A stretch of 64,000 bases of DNA from Bacteroidales bacterium (GTDB taxonomy: Bacteria > Bacteroidota > Bacteroidia > Bacteroidales > JAADGE01): NCBI GenBank assembly GCA_021108035.1, contig JAIORQ010000009.1, forward strand, positions 1-64,000. Reading direction: 5' to 3'. The notes beneath the pieces were generated by a model. The model had not been told where the DNA came from, ran no database searches, and saw only the letters and a program-made list of their open reading frames with translations. Below, in pieces: positions 18,124 to 26,732 of this stretch; the first letter of the stretch is position 1; the number at the start of each line of letters is the position of its first letter. A program made the position numbers and the translations under genes.

Positions 18124-18685
18124 TTTTTCAATAAATTTACAGAAATAATTTTAATCATTGTTACTTGTCCGGTAATCAAAATATTTGCCAAATATTCTTA
18201 TGTATCAGTAATTTTATATAAAACAATATCTTAAATCGAAAGTTTATTATAATTTATTGAAGCGAGTTGCAAAATGCGAATTACAAGTTGCTGAATATCC
18301 GCAACTTGCAATCTTCAGCTTGTAGGCTGCAATAAGTAGATATAAAACAAATGTTTAAAATTACATGTAAAATAACTTATAATGTAAGAGACAATGAAGT
18401 TGTACTTTACAGACAATTTGTCATAAGATATTTTATAAAGTATGAATAAGAGGCAGATGTTGATGTAAACTTCGGTATAATTTTTGTCAAGCTAATGTAT
18501 AAAATGATTGAATGCTGTAATAAAAAAAGATATAATTATTGAGTTTTTTTATTGCTGAATTGTTTCATTACTTTCAGTAACGGCATACTGTCATTTATCA
18601 AAAAAATCAATAAATTTAAATAAAAATCGTTAATTTTATATAAGTTTAATATCTTTGACAGAATAACAGTTTTAATTTCAGACAA
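18124..18685. other. Intergenic region, 562 bp, with degenerate repeat and a promoter
   Basis: It contains an imperfect repeat of TTGCAA/CAAGTTGC words near 18260-18330, a common non-coding motif in this group. A -7 box TATCTTTG lies at 18650-18657, 28 bases before the next ATG. No coding sequence is supported. Confidence 0.45.
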
Positions 18686-20272
18686 ATGAAAAAAATTACT
18701 TATCTTTTATTGTTCTTGTTAACATTGGCATCATGTAAATTTGATCCGAATCCGTATTCTATTAATCGTGAGTTTGACGGAGGCACATATATAACTCCTG
18801 AAGGTATTGTTAAATATTTAAGCGGTGCTCCTGACAGTGCAATTTTGATTAGTGATAATTATGCCATAATTAAAGAGGATATAACTTATCATAAAGAAGG
18901 TGCGAACGGTATGCATTTAGACAGTATTCTTATATACGGGCATTGTTTTTCTTTAGAACCCGGCCCTTTGGCTATTGAAGGAACCGTTATTGATAATATT
19001 GAAGATTTAACTGAAAATACAGTATATGAATTTGTCGGCAGCTCTAAACCGGAAAGTTTTATTCCGGTTACTGAACTCGGAAAAGGAATACCTTTTGAGA
19101 ATACTCTCAGTTTACATTATGAAACAGATTATTATATAAAATCGTTTGTGGTTACAGGGCGCTTCAAAAGCAATGGAGATCCTGAATATGAGGATATTGC
19201 ATATAATCAATATGAATTGAAAATTACAACAAAAAAACCTGTTGATTTGTGGGTTGGCGGTACAATGCAGGATGCTCCTGTTTTTTTTACCGGAGGAAAT
19301 ATTAAAGGAGCTACATCTTTTACATATAACGGATATATGTTTGTTGCTCTCGGGCATAATCAAGATGACCTTTCACCCAGTATTACTATTTACAGATATG
19401 ATCCTATAAATAATTTATGGGATACCCCATATATTGACTACTCAATTTCTAATGTTAAGAGTTTTACGAATTCAGTTGCTTTTGTAATTGATAATGTGCC
19501 GATAAGTGAAGGTATTTATCGTGATTGTGTTTATATAGGAACCGGTTTAATGAAAAATACAACTACAGGTGAACTTACTGACGATTTTTTAAGATTAGAT
19601 TTGGAGAAAGGTGAATGGCAAAGTATTTCGCCGCCTACTTATGATGCTCAAGAATTTACCGGTCTTGCGCGAGAGAATGCTGTTGCTTTTACAATAAACG
19701 GAATAGGATATGTAGGGTTAGGCAATTTGGATGATGGAACTCCTTTAAAGGATTTTCATAAATTTGATCCATCTGATAAAGGAAACGGACATCGTTTCGG
19801 AGAATGGAAAAAACTTGATGCTGATTTTCCAAGCGGAGACAGGACTAAAGCAGTAACATTTAAACTTAGTGATAATGTTTATGTTTGTTGCGGAGAAGAT
19901 AAAAACGGAAATAAATTAAAAAGTGTTTATATGTGTCGTCAAAATACTGATGATGGGTTAACTTGGAGCCAACGAGAAGATTTTCCCGGAACGGCAAGAA
20001 TTGATGCTGTTGCTTTTAACATCGGAGAGATGGGATATGTAGGAACAGGTTTGGATGATTCAGGACCTACAAATGATTATTACAGATATGATCCGTTTTT
20101 AAATATATGGGAAGAGAAAGCAGATTTCGGCGGTCAAGCCAGATCTGAAGCAGTAGGTCAAGGAATTAAAATATCGGACAGTGATTACAGAGGTTATATA
20201 GGTGGCGGTTGGGATGCAGAGCCGCATCCGCATTCAGTTTATTATAATGATTATTGGCATTACAGGCCTTAA
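18686..20272 (+). CDS. Kelch-type beta-propeller lipoprotein
   Basis: 528 residues. Lipoprotein signal (LLLFLLTLASCKF, Cys about 17). A beta-rich N-terminal part (to about 185) precedes several kelch-like repeats, each with GYVG.G/YVCCGED-type strands and a following YRYDP..N.W motif. The clearest repeats are at about 230-250, 300-320, 345-365, 395-410 and 445-520. Kelch propellers usually bind glycans or proteins; the ligand is not evident. Promoter box at 18650-18657. The next gene is a barrel-like outer-membrane protein in the same direction, so the two may work together. Confidence 0.75.
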   Translation: MKKITYLLLFLLTLASCKFDPNPYSINREFDGGTYITPEGIVKYLSGAPDSAILISDNYAIIKEDITYHKEGANGMHLDSILIYGHCFSLEPGPLAIEGTVIDNIEDLTENTVYEFVGSSKPESFIPVTELGKGIPFENTLSLHYETDYYIKSFVVTGRFKSNGDPEYEDIAYNQYELKITTKKPVDLWVGGTMQDAPVFFTGGNIKGATSFTYNGYMFVALGHNQDDLSPSITIYRYDPINNLWDTPYIDYSISNVKSFTNSVAFVIDNVPISEGIYRDCVYIGTGLMKNTTTGELTDDFLRLDLEKGEWQSISPPTYDAQEFTGLARENAVAFTINGIGYVGLGNLDDGTPLKDFHKFDPSDKGNGHRFGEWKKLDADFPSGDRTKAVTFKLSDNVYVCCGEDKNGNKLKSVYMCRQNTDDGLTWSQREDFPGTARIDAVAFNIGEMGYVGTGLDDSGPTNDYYRYDPFLNIWEEKADFGGQARSEAVGQGIKISDSDYRGYIGGGWDAEPHPHSVYYNDYWHYRP

Positions 20273-20481
20273 TAGTTCAAAGTTTAAAGTTCGAAGTTTA
20301 AAGTTTCCTGCCTGACGGCAGACAGGAAAGTTCAAAGTATAAAGTTCAAAGTTTAAAAGCCTGCCCCGCACTTGTTTCGGGGTTCAAAGAGTTCAAAGTA
20401 TTCTGCATTTCGGCAGACAGGAAAGTTCAAAGTTTTTAATTAAGGTTTATTATTATATTTCAGATTTTAAATATTACAGAC
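20273..20481. repeat. Intergenic AAAGTTCAAAGTTTAAAG repeat tract with REP-like palindrome
   Basis: Many imperfect copies of AAAGTTCAAAGTTTAAAG plus a palindrome at 20307-20326 and a decayed copy near 20405-20420. Similar text occurs at 30990-31040 and 17453-17490. Non-coding, low-complexity repeat. Confidence 0.7.
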
Positions 20482-21258
20482 ATGAAAAAGTTGATAATTT
20501 TAGTTTTTGTATTTATTTCAACTCTTACTTACTCCCAGTGGAACAGTGAGTTTGATTATTTCTCTTTAAAATTCGGAGCTGTACACAGCATGTTTGATAA
20601 GCAACCGGATTTGTTGGTTAATAAAATGTTGGATTACAATGGTGATCATTATCAATTGTTTCCGGATTCGAGTTATTTCGGATATGTACCCGGATACTAC
20701 GGAAGTATTCTATATAATCATGATCTTAAAAATGATAATATCGGTTTAAGCATAGGATTAGAATATAAGATGTATGGTATTTCCGCTAAATATGTAACGC
20801 CAAACGGTAATCATTGGCTTATTGAAAATCACAAGGTCTCACAAGTTTCTGTGCCGGTTTTTATTAAGTACGGAAAGAAGTTTTATGAACCTCAAAAATA
20901 TATTTATGCCGGCTTTGCTTATAATTATAATTTACTTCTTTCTAAAACTGAAAAAGTTGATTTTACAGAAGATATTAAAAATATTGAGTTATCAAAAGAT
21001 AGGTTAAACAAAAGTAATGTTTCTGCTTTTGTAGGGTTCAATTATATGTTTTTTAATTTACAGGCTGATTATGTTTTCGGTAACTTTTTAAGCAGCACCT
21101 ATCTGGAAAATTATTCTGACGGAAGTTCAGCCAGACCATATGAAGGACAACCCCAAGGTATAATAATAATTAAAACAGGACTGACTTTCCCGCTGAACAG
21201 TTGGACTGCCAGGAAATGGTATGTAATTGAAACATGGATAAGAAGGATATTGAAGTAA
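20482..21258 (+). CDS. Outer-membrane beta-barrel protein (probable)
   Basis: 258 residues. Signal peptide (MKKLIILVFVFISTLTYSQ), then alternating amphipathic strands with many aromatic residues (LKFGAVHSMF, IGLSIGLEYKMYG, YAGFAYNYNLLLS, ALVGFNYMFFNLQADYVFG-like segments), typical of an 8- to 10-stranded barrel. It ends with zero gap against the convergent gene at 21259. No specific family recognised. Confidence 0.6.
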   Translation: MKKLIILVFVFISTLTYSQWNSEFDYFSLKFGAVHSMFDKQPDLLVNKMLDYNGDHYQLFPDSSYFGYVPGYYGSILYNHDLKNDNIGLSIGLEYKMYGISAKYVTPNGNHWLIENHKVSQVSVPVFIKYGKKFYEPQKYIYAGFAYNYNLLLSKTEKVDFTEDIKNIELSKDRLNKSNVSAFVGFNYMFFNLQADYVFGNFLSSTYLENYSDGSSARPYEGQPQGIIIIKTGLTFPLNSWTARKWYVIETWIRRILK

Positions 21259-21669
21259 TTATTTTTGTTGAAATCTCAATTGCTTCAACATCAAATAACC
21301 TAAAAACATCATTGCCGATCCGGTGATGTAATAAGATAAATGCAGAGGTGCATAAAATTCTCTGATTATAATGATTTGAATGCTTAACCAACCGGCTAAG
21401 ACAGTTCCACATAATAAAGTTAAAATTGCAAAGATTTTTTTCTTTAAGATACCTAATATTCCGACAAATAAGTTGAACATACCGTTAACAGTAAAAAGTA
21501 TGATTCCCGGAATTAAGAAATCAACGAAAGGCGAATATTCCAAGAATTCTATAGGCATTTGAAATTTTTCGCCGGAAGGATCCGCAATAAGACCATAGCC
21601 GCCAAAAGCGGCTGATAATCCGTTAAAGAACAATAAAACAACAGCTGTGATTCGTGTTGATTTTTTCAT
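21259..21669 (-). CDS. Four-helix membrane protein at the end of the aryl-polyene-type operon
   Basis: 136 residues from ATG 21669, chosen over an in-frame ATG at 21699 because the upstream stretch would overlap the thioesterase gene and a basic-hydrophobic start (MKKSTRITAVVLLFFNGL) follows. Four hydrophobic segments (about 8-25, 45-65, 70-95, 105-125). No family recognised. Last gene of the minus-strand operon, 5 bases after the thioesterase stop. Confidence 0.6.
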   Translation of the reverse strand: MKKSTRITAVVLLFFNGLSAAFGGYGLIADPSGEKFQMPIEFLEYSPFVDFLIPGIILFTVNGMFNLFVGILGILKKKIFAILTLLCGTVLAGWLSIQIIIIREFYAPLHLSYYITGSAMMFLGYLMLKQLRFQQK

Positions 21670-21674
21670 GGAAT

Positions 21675-22118
21675 TTAATTTAAATATTTCTCTTTCCATT
21701 CATCAAAAAACTCCGGCATATTCAATTCTAATTGTCTGTTTTTATTCATAAATACCTGAATTGTTTCTGCTGTAAGTATCAGAATATTATCAGATTTTCG
21801 TATTAATTCATATTCAAAGCAAATTTTTGCAGCAGGATTATCAATTAGTGTTATTTTCAGAACAGCTTCATCTTCATAGAATAATTGATTTTTATAGTTG
21901 ATATCCAATTTCACCATAGGAATCATATATCCGTAATTGTTATATACACCCATATAGCTTAAACCATATTTCTTGCCGAATGCTTCACGTCCGTCTTCCA
22001 AATATTTTACATAATTTCCGTGCCATACAATGCCCATAGAGTCAACTTCACTAAAACGGATTTTAATTTTTGTTTTGAATGACAGACGTTTTGCATTAGG
22101 GTATTTTCTTTTTTTCAT
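21675..22118 (-). CDS. Acyl-CoA/ACP thioesterase, 4HBT hotdog fold
   Basis: 147 residues. The motif FSEVDSMGIVWHGNYVKYLEDGREAF is the YbgC/4-hydroxybenzoyl-CoA thioesterase active site, with catalytic Asp in VDSMG and the WHGNYVKYLE helix. Hotdog thioesterases of this kind occur in flexirubin and aryl-polyene clusters, where they release or edit acyl chains. Sits in operon order after the methyltransferase with a 157-base gap of repeats. Confidence 0.85.
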   Translation of the reverse strand: MKKRKYPNAKRLSFKTKIKIRFSEVDSMGIVWHGNYVKYLEDGREAFGKKYGLSYMGVYNNYGYMIPMVKLDINYKNQLFYEDEAVLKITLIDNPAAKICFEYELIRKSDNILILTAETIQVFMNKNRQLELNMPEFFDEWKEKYLN

Positions 22119-22275
22119 TTTAATTTGACGCAGATTTACGCAGATTTATTATTATTTTATATTTATTTGGACGCTGATTAACGCTGATTTATTATGATAT
22201 TTATTTTTAATTAACAATAAAACAATGAAACAATGCAGCAATTCAACAATACAACATAGAAACAATACAGCAATT
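22119..22275. repeat. Intergenic short-repeat tract
   Basis: Two imperfect copies of GACGCAGATTTACGCAGATTT-like sequence (about 22127-22147 and 22170-22191) and a run of CAATACAACA/CAATGAAACAATG words. A recurring non-coding repeat type in Bacteroidota; no gene. Confidence 0.6.
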
Positions 22276-23343
22276 TTATTTCATACACTTAATAATTGTG
22301 TGGCTCACACCAATATCTTCAAAAACTTCAACTACTCTCAATCCTGCTTCTTCAATCAATCGTTTCATATTTTCAAAATGATACATTCGGCTGTTACCGT
22401 TGGCAATACATGTAAAATAAAGGGAAGTTGCATGCAGGCTGTAAGTTGATGCTTCAAAACGTTGTTTATCCCATAAGGTTTCCATTATGAACAATTCGGT
22501 ATGTTCATCCATGGCATCATGTGCATTACTGATTAGATTCACAACTTCTTCTTCCGAAAAACAATCCAAAAATTGACTCATCCATATAACATCATATCCC
22601 TTCGGATAGGGTTTTGAAAAGTCTAACAGATTTATAGGATGACCTTGAATTCTGTTTTCAAATCCTTTTTCTTTGATGTTTTTATTTGCGTCATTAAGTT
22701 GCCCGGGAAGATCAAGAATAGTAACTTGAACATCTTTGTTATATTCTGCACATTTAAGGGCAAATTTTCCGGTATTTCCGCCGACATCCATAATTTTTTT
22801 CGGATTATTTTGAAAAACAACAGGCATCACTTGCGGAAAAGAATCATCTGAATAATAATGATCAAAACCGAACCAGCTTTCTCGAAACTTTTCAGGCATT
22901 TCAGCCAATGCTTCATATACGGTTGCCCAATTTCCGAATTCCTTGTGTAATCCTGTAGGTTTGCCTTTTTTAATTGCTTCTTGCAAATGATAAAAACCTT
23001 TGTAATTTACATCATGTGTAAAATCCATATTAACACGTGTAAGTTTATCAGCTATAATGAAATAGCCTGTTTTGGTCAAAAAGTATTTACCGTCTTTAAG
23101 CATTATCATTTCCAAGCTTAAGCCGGCTTCCAAAAGCACTGTGGCTCCGTAGTTTGAAATTTTTGCTTCTTGAGCAATTTCTTCTGTTGTTTTACCGTCT
23201 TTATTTTTTCTTAAAAAACTTAAGATTCCGAAATCTCTTAATGCTTTTGCAGCTTGAAACATAATAGGTGCAAATGCTATTTTTTGTGCATCGGTCTTTG
23301 CTTGTAGGGCAGATTTGTCATCATTTCCGTAGTTTTTGGCCAT
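22276..23343 (-). CDS. SAM-dependent (O-)methyltransferase
   Basis: 355 residues. A helical N-terminal dimerisation/winged-helix part (EEIAQEAKISNYGATVLLEAG) and a class I fold with the SAM-binding motif MDVGGNTGKFALKCAEY at about residues 185-205, then VTILDLPGQL (acidic ribose-binding position) and the segment DVIWMSQFLDCFSEEE. This matches the plant-O-methyltransferase-like family. In flexirubin/aryl-polyene pathways a methyltransferase decorates the aryl head; that role here is inferred from context. Confidence 0.85.
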   Translation of the reverse strand: MAKNYGNDDKSALQAKTDAQKIAFAPIMFQAAKALRDFGILSFLRKNKDGKTTEEIAQEAKISNYGATVLLEAGLSLEMIMLKDGKYFLTKTGYFIIADKLTRVNMDFTHDVNYKGFYHLQEAIKKGKPTGLHKEFGNWATVYEALAEMPEKFRESWFGFDHYYSDDSFPQVMPVVFQNNPKKIMDVGGNTGKFALKCAEYNKDVQVTILDLPGQLNDANKNIKEKGFENRIQGHPINLLDFSKPYPKGYDVIWMSQFLDCFSEEEVVNLISNAHDAMDEHTELFIMETLWDKQRFEASTYSLHATSLYFTCIANGNSRMYHFENMKRLIEEAGLRVVEVFEDIGVSHTIIKCMK

Positions 23344-23412
23344 TTTTAAATTGTATATTGATTATTGAATATTTATTATTGTAATACGAATCTTACAAAA
23401 TTATTAATATCA

Positions 23413-24309
23413 TTAAACTTCCCAAAATTGATAATAATTAAACCACTGCAAAGGATATTTATTAATCATCTTTTCGAGTTCTTTTATGTATAATTTTGAT
23501 TTATTATATATTTCTTCTTTGCGTTTTTTTATATTTCCGGGATATTCAATATAAATCGGTTTCACAGCATAAAAATGATAATGTTTTTTTCTCTTTCTGA
23601 AAGCAGCAGCAAATGAAATCGGTACACCGAATTTTGCTGCAAGATGAAAAGGTCCTGACGGAAATTTTGCTTTTTTTCCGATAAAATCATGTTCAAAAGT
23701 ATCAGCTCCTTCTGTATATCGGTCACCATGCATAACTATTATGCCTTTATTATTTAAAATTTCAGTAATCTTCAGCATATGTGAACCGTCTTCTCTTAAA
23801 GGAATAATTTCAATTTTATTTTCTTCTTCAACAGAAGACAAATAATCTTTGATTTTCCTATGTTCCTCATCAAACATTACAACATATATTTTTCCGCCGT
23901 ACCTGTCAAGTAATTGTCCTGCAACTTCCCAACTTCCTATATGTGCATTAACAAGAATTCCCCCGGTCTTATTATTGATCATGTTTTTAATATGTTCGGA
24001 ATTTGTATGTTCTGTTGTAAATTTTTTTTTCAGACCTGAAAGTATGGCAATTTTATCAATAAGTATCATACCGAACACAAAATTATTTCGGTATATACAT
24101 ATTATTGATTTAATAAAATTATATTTTAATCTTTTACGAAAAAAATAATATTGTGCTTTTGAAGCTTTTTTTGAAAATAATGCAAACCAAAATGAAATAA
24201 AAAGTAACAAAAAATAAGCACTGTTTAATCCCAAGTTTTTAAGTAAAAAAATGAATATTTTATATCCTAACAATCCGCCTTTTGTTTTTCCGTCCCAGTT
24301 TTCAGGCAT
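23413..24309 (-). CDS. LpxL/HtrB-like lysophospholipid acyltransferase
   Basis: 298 residues. A hydrophobic N-terminal helix region (about 15-50) and the HX4(D/E)-type catalytic motif in VNAHIGSWEVAG (about residue 120), followed by MHGDRYTEGADTF and FPSGPFHLAAKFGVPI, all features of the lipid A acyltransferase family. In pigment clusters of this type it is thought to place the acyl chain on a lipid acceptor. Operon between ACP and methyltransferase. Lipid A synthesis itself is the alternative, but the context argues against it. Confidence 0.85.
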   Translation of the reverse strand: MPENWDGKTKGGLLGYKIFIFLLKNLGLNSAYFLLLFISFWFALFSKKASKAQYYFFRKRLKYNFIKSIICIYRNNFVFGMILIDKIAILSGLKKKFTTEHTNSEHIKNMINNKTGGILVNAHIGSWEVAGQLLDRYGGKIYVVMFDEEHRKIKDYLSSVEEENKIEIIPLREDGSHMLKITEILNNKGIIVMHGDRYTEGADTFEHDFIGKKAKFPSGPFHLAAKFGVPISFAAAFRKRKKHYHFYAVKPIYIEYPGNIKKRKEEIYNKSKLYIKELEKMINKYPLQWFNYYQFWEV

Positions 24310-24345
24310 AACTCAGTTTAAAATTTGATACCGAAATTTTGTTTG

Positions 24346-24594
24346 TCATTTATTCATTATCTTTTTTTCCACAAAATCATAGAAATTACCGAGAGTTATG
24401 ACATCTTTAAATTCCTCACCTTTAATTTTTACACCGAATTCTTGCTCGACAATAACAACAATATCAACCACATCAAGGCTGTCGATACCAAGATCTTTTA
24501 TTAAATTTGCATCAGGTTCAATAAGATCTTCTTCAATTTCAATTTCTTCAATTAAAAAATTATTAACCTTTTTTTCAATGTCTTGTCTTTCCAT
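24346..24594 (-). CDS. Acyl carrier protein
   Basis: 82 residues. The phosphopantetheine site is S39 in KDLGIDSLDVVDIVV, and the acidic helix II is present. Dedicated carrier for the adjacent ketosynthase and reductase. 36 bases upstream of the acyltransferase gene. Confidence 0.95.
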   Translation of the reverse strand: MERQDIEKKVNNFLIEEIEIEEDLIEPDANLIKDLGIDSLDVVDIVVIVEQEFGVKIKGEEFKDVITLGNFYDFVEKKIMNK

Positions 24595-24683
24595 AAAGTT
24601 TTATTTACAATCGAATAATATATCCGAATGAGTTGTGTTTTGCAATATTAATATTTATTATGTAAATAAATAATTATTAATTA

Positions 24684-25898
24684 TCAAAGTTTTCTGATAA
24701 TCAATGATGAATTAGTACCTCCGAATCCAAACGAGTTAGAAAGAAAGGTATTTATCTTATGTTCTTTGGTTTTGGGAATAATATTTAACTTCTCGGAGTA
24801 TTCGTCCGGGTTTTCAAAATTAATATTTGGTGCAATAAAGCTGTTTTGAGACATTAATAATGAATAAATTACCTCACTTGCACCTCCCATCCACATTTCA
24901 TGGCCGGTCATTGATTTTGTAGAACTTATCGGAATTTTACTTCCGAAAACTTTATATATTGCTTGAGCTTCATTCATATCTCCAACAGGGGTGGATGTAG
25001 CATGAGCATTAATATAATCTATATCAGGTGCTTTTAAATGTGCATTTTTTAAAGCTAACTCCAATGAAAGAGAAGGTCCTGCAACATTTGGTTGTGAAAT
25101 ATGTTCTCCGTTTGAAGAGAAGCCGTATCCTAAAACTTCTGCTAAAATAGGTGCACCTCTTTTTTTTGCACTTTCATAACTTTCAATAATTACTGTTGCT
25201 GCACCACCGCTCGGTACCAATCCGTCACGGTCTTTATCAAAAGGTCTGGATGCTTTTGTCGGGTCATCTTCTCTGACAGAAAAAGCAGATAACCCGTCAA
25301 AGCTTCCGGTAGATTCAGGATTTATTTCTTGAGCACCGCCGCAAATAATCATATCTTGCAAGCCTTGTCGTATCAACACAGAGCCAATACCAATTGCATG
25401 TGATCCGCTTGCACAGGCACCACTGATTGTGAAATTAATTCCTTTTAATTTAAAAATAACGGAAAGATTCATACTAACTGTTGAGTTCATCTGCTGAAAT
25501 ATGCCACCTGAACCGATCAATAAAGTATCCTTTTTTTCTTTCAATTTTTCCCATCCTTTAATTACAGGAAATGCAGAACTGTCGTTACCATAAAGGATTC
25601 CGACAATATTCTTATCAAGATAATCTTGTTCAATTTTTGCACTTTTTAATGCTTCAACCGTAGCAATATAAGCATATTCAGCTTGCTCCGGCATGCCAAT
25701 TCTCATTCGTCTCGATAAAAATTCTTTTAAATTTGGCTTTTCCAAAGCACCTGTTAAAGCAGAACGAAAACCAATTTCTTTTCTGATCGGATCTAAAACA
25801 ATTCCGGATTTTCCTTCGTAAAGTGATTTTTTTACTTCTTCAAGATTTTTTCCGAGAACGGAATATACTCCCGTACCTGTTATAACAACTCTTTTCAT
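24684..25898 (-). CDS. Beta-ketoacyl-ACP synthase (FabF-like)
   Basis: 404 residues. A condensing enzyme with the full Cys-His-His triad: Cys in GACASGSHA (about 162), His in NAHATSTPVGD (about 299) and His in MTGHEMWMGGASE (about 331), plus the C-terminal NSFGFGGTNSSL. Only one ketosynthase is present here; aryl-polyene clusters usually carry also a chain-length-factor partner, which is not in the window. Confidence 0.93.
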   Translation of the reverse strand: MKRVVITGTGVYSVLGKNLEEVKKSLYEGKSGIVLDPIRKEIGFRSALTGALEKPNLKEFLSRRMRIGMPEQAEYAYIATVEALKSAKIEQDYLDKNIVGILYGNDSSAFPVIKGWEKLKEKKDTLLIGSGGIFQQMNSTVSMNLSVIFKLKGINFTISGACASGSHAIGIGSVLIRQGLQDMIICGGAQEINPESTGSFDGLSAFSVREDDPTKASRPFDKDRDGLVPSGGAATVIIESYESAKKRGAPILAEVLGYGFSSNGEHISQPNVAGPSLSLELALKNAHLKAPDIDYINAHATSTPVGDMNEAQAIYKVFGSKIPISSTKSMTGHEMWMGGASEVIYSLLMSQNSFIAPNINFENPDEYSEKLNIIPKTKEHKINTFLSNSFGFGGTNSSLIIRKL

Positions 25899-25997
25899 GT
25901 GTCTTTTTAGATTATTTCATAGATCACACAGGAACTTCCATGATTTAATAATGATTTACTTTATATGTTGATATTTGTATAAATCATGTAAGTTTCA

Positions 25998-26732
25998 TTA
26001 ATAAATCCCACCGTTTACCGATATTACTTCCCCCGTAATATATGATGATTTTTCAGAAGCAAGAAATGATACTAATTCTGCAACTTCTTCAGGATTACCG
26101 AATCTTTGCATCGGTATCATACGTTTTAATTCTTTTTCATTTAATTCAGCAGTCATATCGGTTTTAATAAAACCGGGGGCAACGGCATTTACAGTAACTT
26201 TTTTCTTTGCAACTTCTTGGGCAAGGGCTTTTGTTGCACCTATTACACCGGCTTTTGCAGCAGAATAATTTGTTTGCCCGGGCATTCCTTTAATGCCTGA
26301 TAATGAGACAATATTGATAATACGTCCTGATTTATTTACTAACATATCTTTCAACAATCTTCTTGTAATATAAAAGAAACTGTTCAAATTAGTATTTATA
26401 ACATCATTCCATTCATCATTTTGCATGAATACTTGTAGATTATCTTTTCTGATACCGGCATTATTTACCAAAATATCAATATAATTATCAGGATTATTAT
26501 CCATCCAATCTTCTAATGATTTTTCAATTTCATTAACATTTGAAACATCAAACTTTAAGAATTCACATGTTCCGCCTTTTTCTTTTATCAAATTCTTTGT
26601 CTTTTCAGCTTCAACTTCATTTGTTTTGAAATTTATCAAAATATGAAAACCGTCTTCTGCAAGTTTTACTGAAATTGCCCTTCCGATTCCTCTTGATCCG
26701 CCGGTAATCAGTGCTGTTTTCATTTTATTCAT
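25998..26732 (-). CDS. 3-oxoacyl-ACP reductase (FabG-like SDR)
   Basis: 244 residues. TGGSRGIG cofactor motif at the start, NNAGI, catalytic Ser in VSLSGIKG and YSAAKAG (Tyr/Lys), C-terminal YITGEVISVNGG. NADPH-dependent reduction of ketoacyl-ACP. Its ATG overlaps the stop of the ammonia-lyase gene by 8 bases, so the two are coupled. Confidence 0.93.
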   Translation of the reverse strand: MNKMKTALITGGSRGIGRAISVKLAEDGFHILINFKTNEVEAEKTKNLIKEKGGTCEFLKFDVSNVNEIEKSLEDWMDNNPDNYIDILVNNAGIRKDNLQVFMQNDEWNDVINTNLNSFFYITRRLLKDMLVNKSGRIINIVSLSGIKGMPGQTNYSAAKAGVIGATKALAQEVAKKKVTVNAVAPGFIKTDMTAELNEKELKRMIPMQRFGNPEEVAELVSFLASEKSSYITGEVISVNGGIY